Shown: positions 8,358-17,157 of the stretch, in pieces
Layout: every line of letters starts with the position of its first letter
Position numbering within the stretch: position 1 is the first letter of the stretch
From: Sulfobacillus thermosulfidooxidans DSM 9293
Lineage (GTDB): Bacteria; Bacillota; Sulfobacillia; Sulfobacillales; Sulfobacillaceae
Reading direction: 5' to 3'
NCBI RefSeq assembly: GCF_900176145.1
Contig: NZ_FWWY01000001.1
Span: 2,369,595-2,433,594 of the forward strand
DNA: 64,000 bases
Notes under the pieces: model-generated
What the model saw: only the letters and a program-made list of their open reading frames with translations
Databases searched by the model: none
Told to the model about the DNA's origin: nothing
Made by a program: the position numbers and the translations under genes

Positions 8358-10370
8358 TTGGCAGTTCAAGACGACCCGGTTTCCCAGAATTATGTGGGCA
8401 GTGTTCTCAAAGACACATTTCGGAAACTTGACCCGCGGGAAATGATTCACAATCCCGTAATGTTTGTGGTTGAAGTGGGGACAGCAGTTGTGATCTGGCT
8501 CGATATTGTGGCTAAAAGCGCCTCAGGTCGGAGTTATGACACTCTGGTGGCTGTGATTTTGTTGATGACAATTCTCTTTGCAACCTTTGCCGAAGCCTAT
8601 GCGGAGGCGCGGGGACGTGCGCAAGCTGACTTCTTGCGACGAACAAAATCTTCGACTCGGGCCAAAGTATTACAGCCTGATGGGAGTACGACCATGGTCG
8701 ATTCCTCGCAGTTGACGAGAGGTAGTAGAGTTATAGTAGAAGCTGGGGATATGATTCCTGGTGATGGAGTGGTGTTGGAAGGTGTGGGATCAGTTGATGA
8801 ATCGGCCATTACAGGTGAATCCGCTCCGGTAGTCAAAGCCAAGGAGGATGCGGTGACTGGCGGAACGGTCCTGTTATCCGATCGGCTCGTACTGGAAATT
8901 ACCGTTAATCCCGGAGAGACATTTTTAGATCGCATGATTGCTTTGGTCGAGGGAGCAGAACGACAAAAAACTCCTAATGAGATCGCCTTATCGGCATTAC
9001 TTGGTGTGCTCACATTGATTTTCGTTCTGGTGGTTGTGACATTGGTTCCTATTGCCCGATATTTCGGACCGCATGCGGCCAATATTACCACCATGGTCGC
9101 TTTACTGGTTTGCTTAATTCCTACAACTATTGGTGCGTTACTCTCGGCGATTGGAATTGCTGGGATGAATCGTGTTTCATTGGTGAACGTTGTAGCAAAA
9201 AGTGGCCGCGCCGTCGAAGCGGCAGGGGATATTGATACCATTATTCTTGATAAGACAGGTACGATTACCATTGGTAATCGTATGGCAACCGAATTTTTGC
9301 CGGTACCAGGAGTCAGTGTGGAAGAATTAGCTGAGGCCTCATTGATCTCCTCTTTAGCGGATACGACGCCAGAAGGTCGATCGGTGGTCGAATTGGCTCA
9401 AAAAATTCTTCATTTGGATACTTTGCCCGAATACACTGGAGAACCTGTGCCATTTTCTGCGCACACGCGGATGAGCGGGATTGATTTAGCGGATGGTCGC
9501 CAAGTGCGTAAGGGTGCGGTCAGCGCGATTCGTGCCATTGTCCAAGATGCACCCCATGAGTTAGAGGTCAATGCGGAACTGGTGGCTAAAGATGGCGGAA
9601 CGCCGTTGGCGGTAGAAGTTGATGGGCGAGCGCTAGGCATTATCCGTCTTAAAGACATTGTGAAATCGGGATTAAAGGAACGCTTTGCGGATTTCCGTGC
9701 CATGGGAATTCGCACCGTCATGGCAACAGGCGATAACCGAATTACGGCTGCCGTAATTGCTCAAGAGGCTGGAGTTGACGACTTTATCGCGGAGGCGAAA
9801 CCGGAGGATAAGATTGCCCTTATCAAAAAGGAACAGGCGGAAGGGAAGCTCGTCGCGATGACGGGAGATGGGACAAATGATGCACCCGCTTTGGCTCAGG
9901 CCGACGTGGGGCTGGCTATGAATAGCGGAACTATGGCGGCAAAAGAAGCCGGTAATATGATTGATTTGGATTCGAATCCCACTAAATTACTGGATGTGGT
10001 TATGGTCGGGAAGCAGCTTTTGATTACGCGAGGAGCCTTGACGACATTTTCGATTGCCAATGACGTCGCAAAATACTTTGCGATTATTCCTGCGATGTTT
10101 GCTGCCGTACCTGAACTTTCGGGCTTACGAGCCTTAAACATCATGGGACTGAAGACGCCCCATGGAGCCATTTTATCGGCATTGATTTTTAATGCGCTGA
10201 TTATTCCCGCACTCATTCCCTTTGCGATTAAAGGAGTAAAATACCGCGCGGAAAGTGCGGACAAAATGTTGGCGAGAAATATTTTTAACTGGGGAATTCT
10301 TGGCGTGATTATCCCCTTTATTGGAATTTGGGGCATTGACCGAATCTTGGGCTTATTTGGATTGGCGTAA
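8358..10370 (+). CDS. kdpB: Potassium-transporting P-type ATPase subunit B
   Basis: The 670-residue catalytic P-type ATPase subunit of Kdp, which hydrolyses ATP to drive K+ uptake. The actuator TGES motif is near residues 153-156, the phosphorylated aspartate in DKTGTIT is D298, and the hinge motif is [16 protein letters not shown]. The translation starts at TTG 8358 after GAGAGGAG with nine-base spacing. It lies 28 bases after kdpA and five bases before the kdpC frame. Confidence 0.97.
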   Translation: MAVQDDPVSQNYVGSVLKDTFRKLDPREMIHNPVMFVVEVGTAVVIWLDIVAKSASGRSYDTLVAVILLMTILFATFAEAYAEARGRAQADFLRRTKSSTRAKVLQPDGSTTMVDSSQLTRGSRVIVEAGDMIPGDGVVLEGVGSVDESAITGESAPVVKAKEDAVTGGTVLLSDRLVLEITVNPGETFLDRMIALVEGAERQKTPNEIALSALLGVLTLIFVLVVVTLVPIARYFGPHAANITTMVALLVCLIPTTIGALLSAIGIAGMNRVSLVNVVAKSGRAVEAAGDIDTIILDKTGTITIGNRMATEFLPVPGVSVEELAEASLISSLADTTPEGRSVVELAQKILHLDTLPEYTGEPVPFSAHTRMSGIDLADGRQVRKGAVSAIRAIVQDAPHELEVNAELVAKDGGTPLAVEVDGRALGIIRLKDIVKSGLKERFADFRAMGIRTVMATGDNRITAAVIAQEAGVDDFIAEAKPEDKIALIKKEQAEGKLVAMTGDGTNDAPALAQADVGLAMNSGTMAAKEAGNMIDLDSNPTKLLDVVMVGKQLLITRGALTTFSIANDVAKYFAIIPAMFAAVPELSGLRALNIMGLKTPHGAILSALIFNALIIPALIPFAIKGVKYRAESADKMLARNIFNWGILGVIIPFIGIWGIDRILGLFGLA

Positions 10371-10381
10371 AGGAGATGCGT

Positions 10382-10972
10382 GTGATGAAATGGTTGCGAC
10401 CGATTGTTGGCGTGACATTGGGAACCTGGTTACTGGTAGGATTAGGATATCCACTGGTGATGACTGGAATAAGTCAGATTCTCTTTCCTTATCAGGCCAA
10501 TGGTTCTCAAATTCGGGTGAATGGCCAAGTGGTGGCATCGCAGCATGTGGGGCAGTATTTTAATCAACCACAATATTTTTGGGGCAGGCCATCGGCGACC
10601 ACGCCGCCCTATAATCCGGAAGCTTCTAGCCCCAGTAATTTAGGTCCCACCAATAAATTACTCGTGGAACATGTCAAGGCACGCATCAAGGCCTTGCAAG
10701 CGAGTATTCCGGGGCTTAAAGTGTCTCAAATTCCGATTAGTTTGGTCGAGAGCTCAGGGTCCGGATTAGACCCCGATATTACAGTCCAGTCCGCTCTCAT
10801 TCAAATTCCACGGGTGGCCAAAGCCACAGGATTGAGTGAAGGATTTTTGACCCGACTGGTCGATCAACATGTTCTGGGACCCCAGTTCGGCATTTTCGGA
10901 AAAGATCGGGTTAATGTCGTGGAATTAAATTTAGCAGTTTACGAAGCATTGCACCCTCATCAGTCCAGTTAG
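10382..10972 (+). CDS. kdpC: Potassium-transporting ATPase subunit C
   Basis: About 196 residues, with one N-terminal membrane span followed by a soluble extracytoplasmic domain. It carries the family signatures YFWGRPSAT (about 61-69), NLGPTN (about 85-90) and the GPQFGIFGKDRVNVVELN C-terminal block. KdpC assembles with KdpA and KdpB and assists ATP binding. The frame opens at 10376, but that ATG lies against the AGGAG site. GTG 10382 or ATG 10385, six to nine bases away, is the better start. It ends the kdp operon. Confidence 0.95.
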   Translation: MMKWLRPIVGVTLGTWLLVGLGYPLVMTGISQILFPYQANGSQIRVNGQVVASQHVGQYFNQPQYFWGRPSATTPPYNPEASSPSNLGPTNKLLVEHVKARIKALQASIPGLKVSQIPISLVESSGSGLDPDITVQSALIQIPRVAKATGLSEGFLTRLVDQHVLGPQFGIFGKDRVNVVELNLAVYEALHPHQSS

Positions 10973-10986
10973 CTGTAACCGGTGAA

Positions 10987-11028
10987 CAAGACAAAGCGGC
11001 TAGAGGTTGATCTAGCCGCTTTGTCTTG
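10987..11028. terminator. Bidirectional hairpin terminator between kdpC and rhodanese gene
   Basis: A perfect 18-base-pair inverted repeat (10987-11004 with 11011-11028) with a six-base loop, CAAGACAAAGCGGCTAGA and its complement. It begins 14 bases after the kdpC stop and ends 14 bases before the convergent rhodanese stop, so it can serve both transcripts. There is no long T run, but the ends are A/T-containing (TTGTCTTG). Confidence 0.8.
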
Positions 11029-11042
11029 AACCTGGTATGCGC

Positions 11043-11663
11043 TTATGGACGCTCTACCGGGTGCCCTCCACCGAGCCACAATGACATTCCACCGACGACA
11101 TTGGCCACGTTGTAACCTTGTTGTGACATCCACGCGGCAACAGATGAGCTTCGACCACCCGATGCGCAAACGATAGCATAAGTCTTGTCTTTATCGAGTT
11201 CATTGATACGATTTTGAATTTGACCCATGGGAATGTGCAAGGCTCCGGGAATCTTGCCCGTACGCAATTCGTAGGCTTCACGTACATCGATAACGACGTA
11301 CTTGTCGAGATTTTGGCGCAATTCATCGACAGTGAGATCAATGACCCGTTCGACCGGCAATTTGGCATCTTGCCACGCTTGAAGCCCCTTATCCCACGTA
11401 AATACGACATTTAAACCAGCCTGTTCCAAACTTTCGACGGCGGCCTGAATAACAGCAGGATTGTCGGCGTAAAGACCAATAGGCGGATTTTGGCCATTTA
11501 AGGCTCGTTTGACCTCTTCACCCCAAGCACGGCGGTGAAACGGAAAGTTATAGGTGCCAGCTGGGTGACCCTTGCTGTAAATTTGGGGCGGATTAATGTC
11601 CAAGAATAGCGCCATGCCCCGTTCGACCTGAGACACAAATTCTTCTGCGGTTAAAATTGCCAT
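11043..11663 (-). CDS. Tandem rhodanese-domain sulfurtransferase
   Basis: A 206-residue cytoplasmic protein with two rhodanese folds. The N-terminal half (about 1-95) has a LFLDINPP strand but no catalytic cysteine at the usual place. The C-terminal half (about 108-206) has VIDVREAYELRTGKIPGA and the active loop VCASGGRSSS, whose cysteine would carry persulfide. Such proteins move sulfane sulfur from thiosulfate or persulfides. The start has a GGAG ribosome site. The leader contains CsoR/CstR-like palindromes, fitting a gene switched on by reactive sulfur species. Confidence 0.88.
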   Translation of the reverse strand: MAILTAEEFVSQVERGMALFLDINPPQIYSKGHPAGTYNFPFHRRAWGEEVKRALNGQNPPIGLYADNPAVIQAAVESLEQAGLNVVFTWDKGLQAWQDAKLPVERVIDLTVDELRQNLDKYVVIDVREAYELRTGKIPGALHIPMGQIQNRINELDKDKTYAIVCASGGRSSSVAAWMSQQGYNVANVVGGMSLWLGGGHPVERP

Positions 11664-11767
11664 GGTCGATCACTCCTTGAAAAATTGATTTGATACCCTG
11701 CCCGTGCACAAGAAAGGGTCCGAAAGCTAGCATGAAACGGCTTACTTGCATTGTCACAGGGCACAAC

Positions 11768-11827
11768 ATACCTCATAGGGTATATTGTGAAGGATTTTAT
11801 GACAATGTCAACCATACCCTGGGACAA
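11768..11827 (-). promoter_or_regulatory. CsoR/CstR-like operator pair in the rhodanese promoter
   Basis: ATACCTCATAGGGTAT (11768-11783) is an imperfect palindrome with outer ATACC/GGTAT arms. A related half-degenerate copy, ATACCCTGGGACA, lies at 11814-11826. On the minus strand a TTGACA -35 box (near 11807-11812) lies between them. The ATACCC-N-GGGTAT pattern is typical of the CsoR/CstR repressor family, which controls copper or persulfide responses. Binding is inferred from pattern only. Confidence 0.45.
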
Positions 11828-12247
11828 TTTATCCTGAACTTTTTGGCCGTTCTGTCCTATTTCGTAGCATGCCCAGCTGGTTGTAAGAAAATCGACGAGA
11901 GCCAAAGATTACATGGGCGGCAACTAAAGAATTCGGAGAGGCATTAGAATTCTCCGATCTACTGTCCGCATCTGAAATCCATCTGCTCACTAATGGGATC
12001 ATTGTGGGGCATTCTGCATATTGAGTGCGATCTGCGATCTCTACAGACTTTTCTCTGTCATTTAAGGGATGGTTCATTTTTGACGGTGTTTTGCGATTGG
12101 CTCACGCATTTTTTTATTGACTAGTTTTATCGACAAGATGTGGCATTCTATTTAACGTTTTAGTCTTCAAAAAAGAATACTATCGGACTTTCTACCCTCT
12201 TGACTAGTGGAAAAGATGTGTTATCAGCATTTTCAGTTTTTCTCGTT
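11828..12247. other. Intergenic region with no supported gene
   Basis: AT-rich DNA upstream of the rhodanese promoter. It contains short open frames on both strands without ribosome sites or recognisable similarity, and a weak CGGAG...CTCCG inverted repeat near 11935-11958. I see no convincing gene or RNA. Confidence 0.5.
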
Positions 12248-12505
12248 CTACGGAAATGCTAAGCTATGCCCTTGGAAAACAATCCAGAACGTAGCCTCCG
12301 CTACTAATAAATATAAAAATAAAAATTGCAGTATAAGAAAGAGTGTGCGATTTCGATTAGCATAGTACGTACCGGAAATGATACCTAAAACGGGAAATGC
12401 TACGAGGGAAATAATGTGGGCGGCATGTTCATAAACTATCGTGACAAGAGCCAAAAGGATTAATAGGATATCGATAGCGCGGCTCAGAGATTTTAGGGTG
12501 AGCAT
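12248..12505 (-). CDS. Small hypothetical membrane protein
   Basis: The ATG at 12505 follows GGAGG with eight bases spacing, giving an 85-residue protein. The frame is open from 12523, but that start lies upstream of the ribosome site. Three hydrophobic segments (roughly residues 10-28, 33-50 and 56-80) separated by short polar turns suggest a three-span inner membrane protein. No family is recognised. It is isolated between the rhodanese leader and a GC-rich accessory block. Confidence 0.6.
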   Translation of the reverse strand: MLTLKSLSRAIDILLILLALVTIVYEHAAHIISLVAFPVLGIISGTYYANRNRTLFLILQFLFLYLLVAEATFWIVFQGHSLAFP

Positions 12506-12523
12506 ATTGTATTCCTCCACCAT

Positions 12524-12994
12524 AGTTGGCTGGAGCCCCCCATACCAGAAATCACCTCATAACGTCGTGTAGGTGGCTCTTTGTTTCCCAATACCTTCTT
12601 CCAGCAGCATCGATGGCAGAAAGTGGAACGATCCCTAACGGGGATCTGTCACACAAGCGAGTCCGGTATGCCGAAGCGCACGTTCATATAAAATCCCGAG
12701 ACATCCCTCCACGCAGTATCGTCGGGGAAGCTTGTGGATTCGACAGGAGTACGGCAAGTCCTGCCGAACGGGGAGGGGGATTGCTTCCCATCATACTGCT
12801 AGATTTGATTCCGACAGACCTCAGCATATTTTATTACATTATATACATTGAGGAGAACTAGGGTAATTCATACAATATTGGGAAGTTAGAGACAATCCAT
12901 AGGATTAGTAGGCGTTCGGCGGCTTATCTCGATTGTTGGGTTAACATGTCATCAATACCTTGTGTAACGCGTACACGAGTGGAGGAATCGACCG
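12524..12994. other. Intergenic region, possible transposon debris
   Basis: A 111-codon open frame (12526-12861, plus strand) has mixed composition, no good ribosome site and no convincing family match. GATCCCTAACGGGGATC (12630-12646) is a perfect short hairpin. The base composition changes from AT-rich to GC-rich near 12970, just before the next gene. No supported gene. Confidence 0.4.
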
Positions 12995-14239
12995 ATGCAA
13001 TTACTACCAATTGATGCCTTTATCGCGCATCTTCGGGCGTCTATCCAGGCGGCATTTGGGAACGCAGAAGAGCTGAGACTGGGCACATCTCGGTTCGGAC
13101 ATCCGATTCCGGCGTTCAAAATTCCCGGTCAATCCCGGCGGGCCGTGTTCCTGGGCTTTTCCCATCCGAATGAGCCGCTGGGGGAACTGATTTTAGAAGC
13201 GGTGGTTCGGGAGGCTATTGATCGCTATTCTCCCAACCAGAGAGCATGTTGGTATCTCGTGCCTGTCTGGGACCTGGATGGCGCGCGGGAAAATGAAGCG
13301 TGGTGGTCTGGTATCGTCACGGTGGAGCGGATGATTGACCATTGGTATCGTCCCGCGCCGTCGGAGCAAGTGGAGTGGACCTTTCCACTGGATTATGGTG
13401 ACGTGCGCTTCGACCAGCCGAAGCCCGAAACGGAGGCAGTGCAGCGATTATTGGATGTTGTACAACCCGAGGTACTCATGTCGTTGCACAATAGCGTCTT
13501 TCCAGGCGCCTACACCCTGATTTCGCCCCAAGGTGCCTCGCTCGCCCCACGTATCAGTGAGACCTTGTGCACCCATGGTTTGCGACCATTGTCGCCATGT
13601 CCCATTCCGTATGTGGAGACTTATGCCGACGGCGTGTTTGGGCTCCCGCACGCCCGCTTGGAAATCGACTACTTGCGGAAGCTCGATCCACGTGGGTCCC
13701 TAAGTTTTTATGATAATGGCGCCGCCAGCTTCGATTATGTGGGCTCGTCCTGCCTCTCCTTCGTCATGGAACTGCCCTTGTTTGACTGGGCATCCCACCC
13801 GGACGATGGGCACCTTCGTCGACGGGACCTGGGGGCGCGTCACCTGGCAGCGTGGGAACAGTTGTGGGAGGATTTGGAGGCAGCCTTTGCGGATGAAGAC
13901 TTGGCGCAAAGCGACGATCCGCTCCTGTCATCGCCGCGCTATTTCTACCAGCGACGGGATGCAGACCGCGCTACCATCCGGCACCGCTTGGCCAAAGTCC
14001 TGCGGAGTTTGGATCCGGTCCAATCGGTAGATTGGGAGAATTACATGGCGGATCTTCTGACGATTGCTACGCAGTATTCCCAGCTCCACCGGGGCGGGGG
14101 ACCCGTGCTACCCACCGCCATGAACGTTCGGCAGGAATTGGGGCAGTTAGCTCGAGATCGTCTCTGCGTCCTGGATCCGGCAACGATCTACGATGCCGGA
14201 CGGACCCTAGTCGGGTTAGTCCTGAATGAGATCCGGTAA
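12995..14239 (+). CDS. M14-type zinc carboxypeptidase-like protein
   Basis: A 414-residue cytoplasmic protein with the M14 metallopeptidase layout. The HPNE zinc motif (H57, E60) follows a VFLGFSHPNEP strand, a third zinc histidine sits in SLHNS (H165), and the presumed catalytic glutamate is in FVMELPLFD (E259). The ATG follows GGAGG with eight-base spacing. No signal peptide is visible. The DNA is clearly GC-richer than the kdp region or the following ABC genes, suggesting recent acquisition. The substrate, peptide or amide, cannot be read from sequence. Confidence 0.8.
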   Translation: MQLLPIDAFIAHLRASIQAAFGNAEELRLGTSRFGHPIPAFKIPGQSRRAVFLGFSHPNEPLGELILEAVVREAIDRYSPNQRACWYLVPVWDLDGARENEAWWSGIVTVERMIDHWYRPAPSEQVEWTFPLDYGDVRFDQPKPETEAVQRLLDVVQPEVLMSLHNSVFPGAYTLISPQGASLAPRISETLCTHGLRPLSPCPIPYVETYADGVFGLPHARLEIDYLRKLDPRGSLSFYDNGAASFDYVGSSCLSFVMELPLFDWASHPDDGHLRRRDLGARHLAAWEQLWEDLEAAFADEDLAQSDDPLLSSPRYFYQRRDADRATIRHRLAKVLRSLDPVQSVDWENYMADLLTIATQYSQLHRGGGPVLPTAMNVRQELGQLARDRLCVLDPATIYDAGRTLVGLVLNEIR

Positions 14240-14516
14240 TGGACATTTCGATCGCGGCCCTCGCTCAAAGCGGTGAAGCTTTTTCGCGCAAGATGCGATT
14301 CCGCCCCCCAAATTTGGACATTTGCGATCTCTTTCACGCGGATACGCATTGGGACATCATATCAGCCCTACGGGCTGGGACTGGGGGACAGGGCCAGGGC
14401 GTCACCTCGCCCCTGTCCCCCAGTGCAAAAGTCTCGCTTTTCTACACTTTGACGGGCATCCAGGTCGCTTGCCCTCCAGCGACTCGTTGTCGCATCGTCG
14501 CCGGGGACCAAAATTC
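14240..14516. other. Non-coding stretch with a 14-bp perfect hairpin
   Basis: The arms at 14380-14393 and 14411-14424 form a perfect stem (ACTGGGGGACAGGG and complement) with a 17-base loop. A smaller AGCCC/GGGCT hairpin lies just upstream (about 14364-14376). There is no T run, so it is not a standard terminator. It lies between the carboxypeptidase gene and the 3' end of an IS3-like transposase and may be part of a mobile-element end. No gene is supported. Confidence 0.45.
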
Positions 14517-15391
14517 TCAGCTCCCATGCAGCCGATCTTGGTTATAAAAGGCAATCCATCGCGTTATGGCCGCATAGGCCTCGCCATATGTGGCAAATTC
14601 TTGAGTGAGACACTCGCGCTCCAACTGAGCATGCCACGACTCCATCAAGGCGTTTTTATTCGGCGTGGCCACCGGAATGCGTTCATGTTCCAGACCATAG
14701 GTGGCACAAGCCGTTTCGAATGCCTCGGCGATAAACTGGGGGCCATTGTCGGTCCGCAGAACGGGAGGCGTCTGCCATTCCGATTGACGCTGGATCACCG
14801 CGTGTTTTAGGGCTCGCACAACATCCGTCGCCTGACAATGGAGTCCCATGTGGTAGGCAATAATCATGCGGTCACACACATCGATAATGGCTTGGAGATA
14901 TAAAACCGATCCTCACCCGCAATATACACATAGGTAATGTCCGTTTGCCAGAGCTGATTGGGAGCCGTAATGATGCGGTTCCGCGCCAGCCGACGCGGAT
15001 GCCGGATGCGGCGTTTTCGCTGAGGCCATAATAAGTGCCACTGTCGAAGGAGGCGATACACCTTTTTGAAACTAATCTGTAGATGATAGCGTCGTCGCAA
15101 GACCCATGTGATTTTATGATACCCATAGGCCGCATTTTCCGTCGTCAGAATATCGGTAATCCAGTCCATAATCTGGCCATCGGCGATTTTCTGGCCATTT
15201 TGTGTGACGCTGTATCCTCGCGGAGGTCGACCCGGCGCCTGATGGCGCCGATCCGGTTCCCGATGGCGTTGGCGATGACGCCACGCATAAAAGGTAGCCC
15301 GTGAAAGGCGAATCGTCGCACACCATCGGCGAAGGGGCACCTGAGGAGCGCGGTGATGCCAATCCATCACGTGTTCACACAATTCTGTCAC
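14517..15391 (-). pseudogene. IS3-family transposase OrfB, frameshifted (copy A)
   Basis: The DDE integrase subunit of an IS3-family element is broken by a one-base deletion. The 5' part (15391 to about 14890) has an HTH_21-like region and the first catalytic D in WQTDITYVY. The 3' part (from about 14900 to 14517) has the second D in RTDNGPQF and the E in NALMESWHAQLE. At 14898-14902 this copy reads four A where copy B reads five; restoring one base rejoins the frames. The C-terminus stops at DRLHGS, roughly 15 residues earlier than usual for the family. It is unlikely to be active as it stands. Confidence 0.85.
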
Positions 15392-15666
15392 GGACGGATC
15401 CCCTTTTTTTGCAGCAGATCTTGAAGCATAGCAATCTGCAGATCTTTTTCCCCGAGTAATTTCTTTAATCGTTCATTTTCGTCTACCAGACTCATGAGAT
15501 CGTGGGGATGGTGGGCCGCCTTCATCGCCTCACGCACCCAGCGACGCACCATGGATGGACTCAGCTGATGACGACGAGCGACTAATGTCGCATTTTGCGT
15601 GTCTTGAGCTTCTTGAACAATCTGTTGCTTGAATTCCGGTGAATAGGTTTGACTCATCGTGCACAC
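15388..15666 (-). CDS. IS3-family transposase OrfA (copy A)
   Basis: A 92-residue helix-turn-helix subunit (YSPEFKQQIVQEAQ, then ARRHQLSPSMVRRWV) with a C-terminal leucine-zipper-like coiled coil. It overlaps orfB at GTGA. The slippery run A-AAA-AAG just before the orfA stop (about 15402-15411 on the plus strand) is the classic -1 programmed frameshift site of IS3 elements, which would give an OrfAB fusion. This copy is intact. Confidence 0.88.
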   Translation of the reverse strand: MCTMSQTYSPEFKQQIVQEAQDTQNATLVARRHQLSPSMVRRWVREAMKAAHHPHDLMSLVDENERLKKLLGEKDLQIAMLQDLLQKKGIRP

Positions 15667-15739
15667 TCTCTCCTCTGAACTGATAATTATCCTACCAGGA
15701 GAGATCGCGATTGTCTCGTCTTCTTAAGGGGCTTAAAAG

Positions 15740-16608
15740 GTCACACACATCGATAATGGCTTGGAGATATAAAAACCGATCCTCACCCGCAATATACACA
15801 TAGGTAATGTCCGTTTGCCCGAGTGGATTGGGAGCCGTAATGATGCGGTTCCGCGCCAGCCGGCGCGGATGCCGGATGCGGCGTTTTCGCTGAGGCCATA
15901 ATCAGGGTCCCTGTCGAAGGAGGCGATACACCTTTTTGACACGAATCTGTAGATGATAGCGTCGTCGCAAGACCCATGTGATTTTGTGATACCCATAAGC
16001 CGCATTCTCCGTCGTCAGAATATCGGTCATCCCGTCCATCATCGGGCCATCGGCGATTTTCTGGCCATTTTGTGTGACGCTGTATCCTCGCGGAGGTCGA
16101 CCCGGCGCCTGATGGCGCCGATCCGGTTCAGCATGGCGTTGGCGATGACGCCACGCATAACAGGGGGCCCGTGAAAGGCGAGTCGTCGCACACCATCGGC
16201 GAAGGGACACCTGGGGAGCGCGGTGATGCCAGTCCATCACGTGTTCACACCATGCTGTCACGGACGGATCCCCTTTTTTGCAGCAGATCTTGAAGCATGG
16301 CAATCTGCAGATCTTTTTCCCCGAGTAATTTTTTAACCGTTCATTTTCGTCTACCAGACTCATGAGATCGTGGGGATGGTGCGCTGCTTTGACAGCCTCA
16401 CGCACCACACGACGCACCATGGATGGACTCAGCTGATGACGACGAGCGACTCATGGCGCATTTTGCGTGTCTTGAGCTTCTTGAACAATCTGTTGCTTGA
16501 ATTCCGGTGAATAGGTTTGACTCATCGTGCACACTCTCTCCTCTGAACTGATAATTATCCTACCAGGAGAGATCGCGATTGTCTCGTCTTCTTAAGGGGC
16601 TTAAAAGA
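15740..16608 (-). mobile_element. IS3-family insertion sequence, copy B (truncated and decayed)
   Basis: A second copy of orfA plus the first half of orfB in direct repeat with copy A. It carries a nonsense mutation in orfA (GCG CCA TGA where copy A has GCG ACA TTA), loss of one A in the slippery run (six instead of seven), another small deletion and many substitutions. Together these fuse the orfA and orfB remnants into one frame (16420-15902). The orfB 3' half is missing. Its outer end, CTTAAAAG at 16601-16608, is fused into the GPH transporter gene and supplies that gene's stop codon. Confidence 0.85.
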
Positions 16609-17125
16609 TGGCACCCATGACCGTCCATCCCCAATGCCCATAGAGTAATGGTGGGGAGGCGACGCCAATCAATAAGGCAATAACCCCTACGATTTGGCGG
16701 GGAGACTGGGCGCGGGTGCGTTCTCCAATAGTCTGGAACATTTCGGGGAACAAGCTCGTCCAATTCAGAACGACGGTGAGATAGGTCAAGTCAAACAACA
16801 AAACCATGATCAGAAAATACAGGGAGAGTTCCTTCTGCGACACGAGGGGATGCCAAAGCAGGAAGAAAATCAGGCCTAAGGGGATACTCATTCCTGCAAT
16901 ATAAGGAATCCGGCGACCATAACGGCTTTTCGTGCGATCGGAAATTTGTCCAATGAGCGGATTAAGAACCGCATGCCAGACACTTTGAATGGTCATGGCC
17001 AGGGTGATCCCAGTTAGAGGGGCATGTAAATGGTCAATGTAGAAAAAGAGAATAAAGGTCGCAAAGGTTTGACTAAAAATATTGCTACCTAAATTTCCTA
17101 GCGCGTACCATGTGGGGCGGATCAC
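16601..17125 (-). pseudogene. GPH-family sugar:cation symporter, truncated by IS insertion
   Basis: Only the first 174 codons of a protein normally about 450 residues long remain. The N-terminal membrane region matches the glycoside-pentoside-hexuronide symporters: YALGNLGSNIF, then DRTKSRYGRRIPYI, the conserved loop 2-3. The TAA comes from the IS end. The GTG start has a GAGG ribosome site and lies 32 bases after the GH31 stop on the same strand, so the two were one operon. GPH transporters include YihO/YihP, associated with sulfoquinovose uptake, which fits the neighbour's predicted activity. Confidence 0.85.
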
Positions 17126-17157
17126 CCTCTATCACCTCAATTCCACCATTTGGGACG

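Larger units (their letters stand above)
14517..15738 (-). mobile_element. IS3-family insertion sequence, copy A
   Basis: It comprises orfA, orfB (frameshifted) and the upstream terminal region ending in TTCTTAAGGGGCTTAAAAG. The downstream terminus is not clearly recognisable; no matching inverted repeat was found past 14517. The block 14871-15738 is repeated almost perfectly at 15740-16607, so the two copies lie in direct tandem orientation. Confidence 0.8.

Noticed and set aside
8597-9271. Long minus-strand open frame inside kdpB
   Set aside because: Shadow of a strongly conserved gene on the plus strand; composition is typical of antisense translation (Ser/Thr rich, no motif).
12526-12861. 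111-codon frame before the carboxypeptidase, considered as a TnpB tail
   Set aside because: No zinc ribbon cysteines and no ribosome site; resemblance too weak to call.
14239-14547. 102-codon plus-strand frame after the carboxypeptidase
   Set aside because: It runs through the perfect hairpin and into the transposase antisense; no ribosome site.
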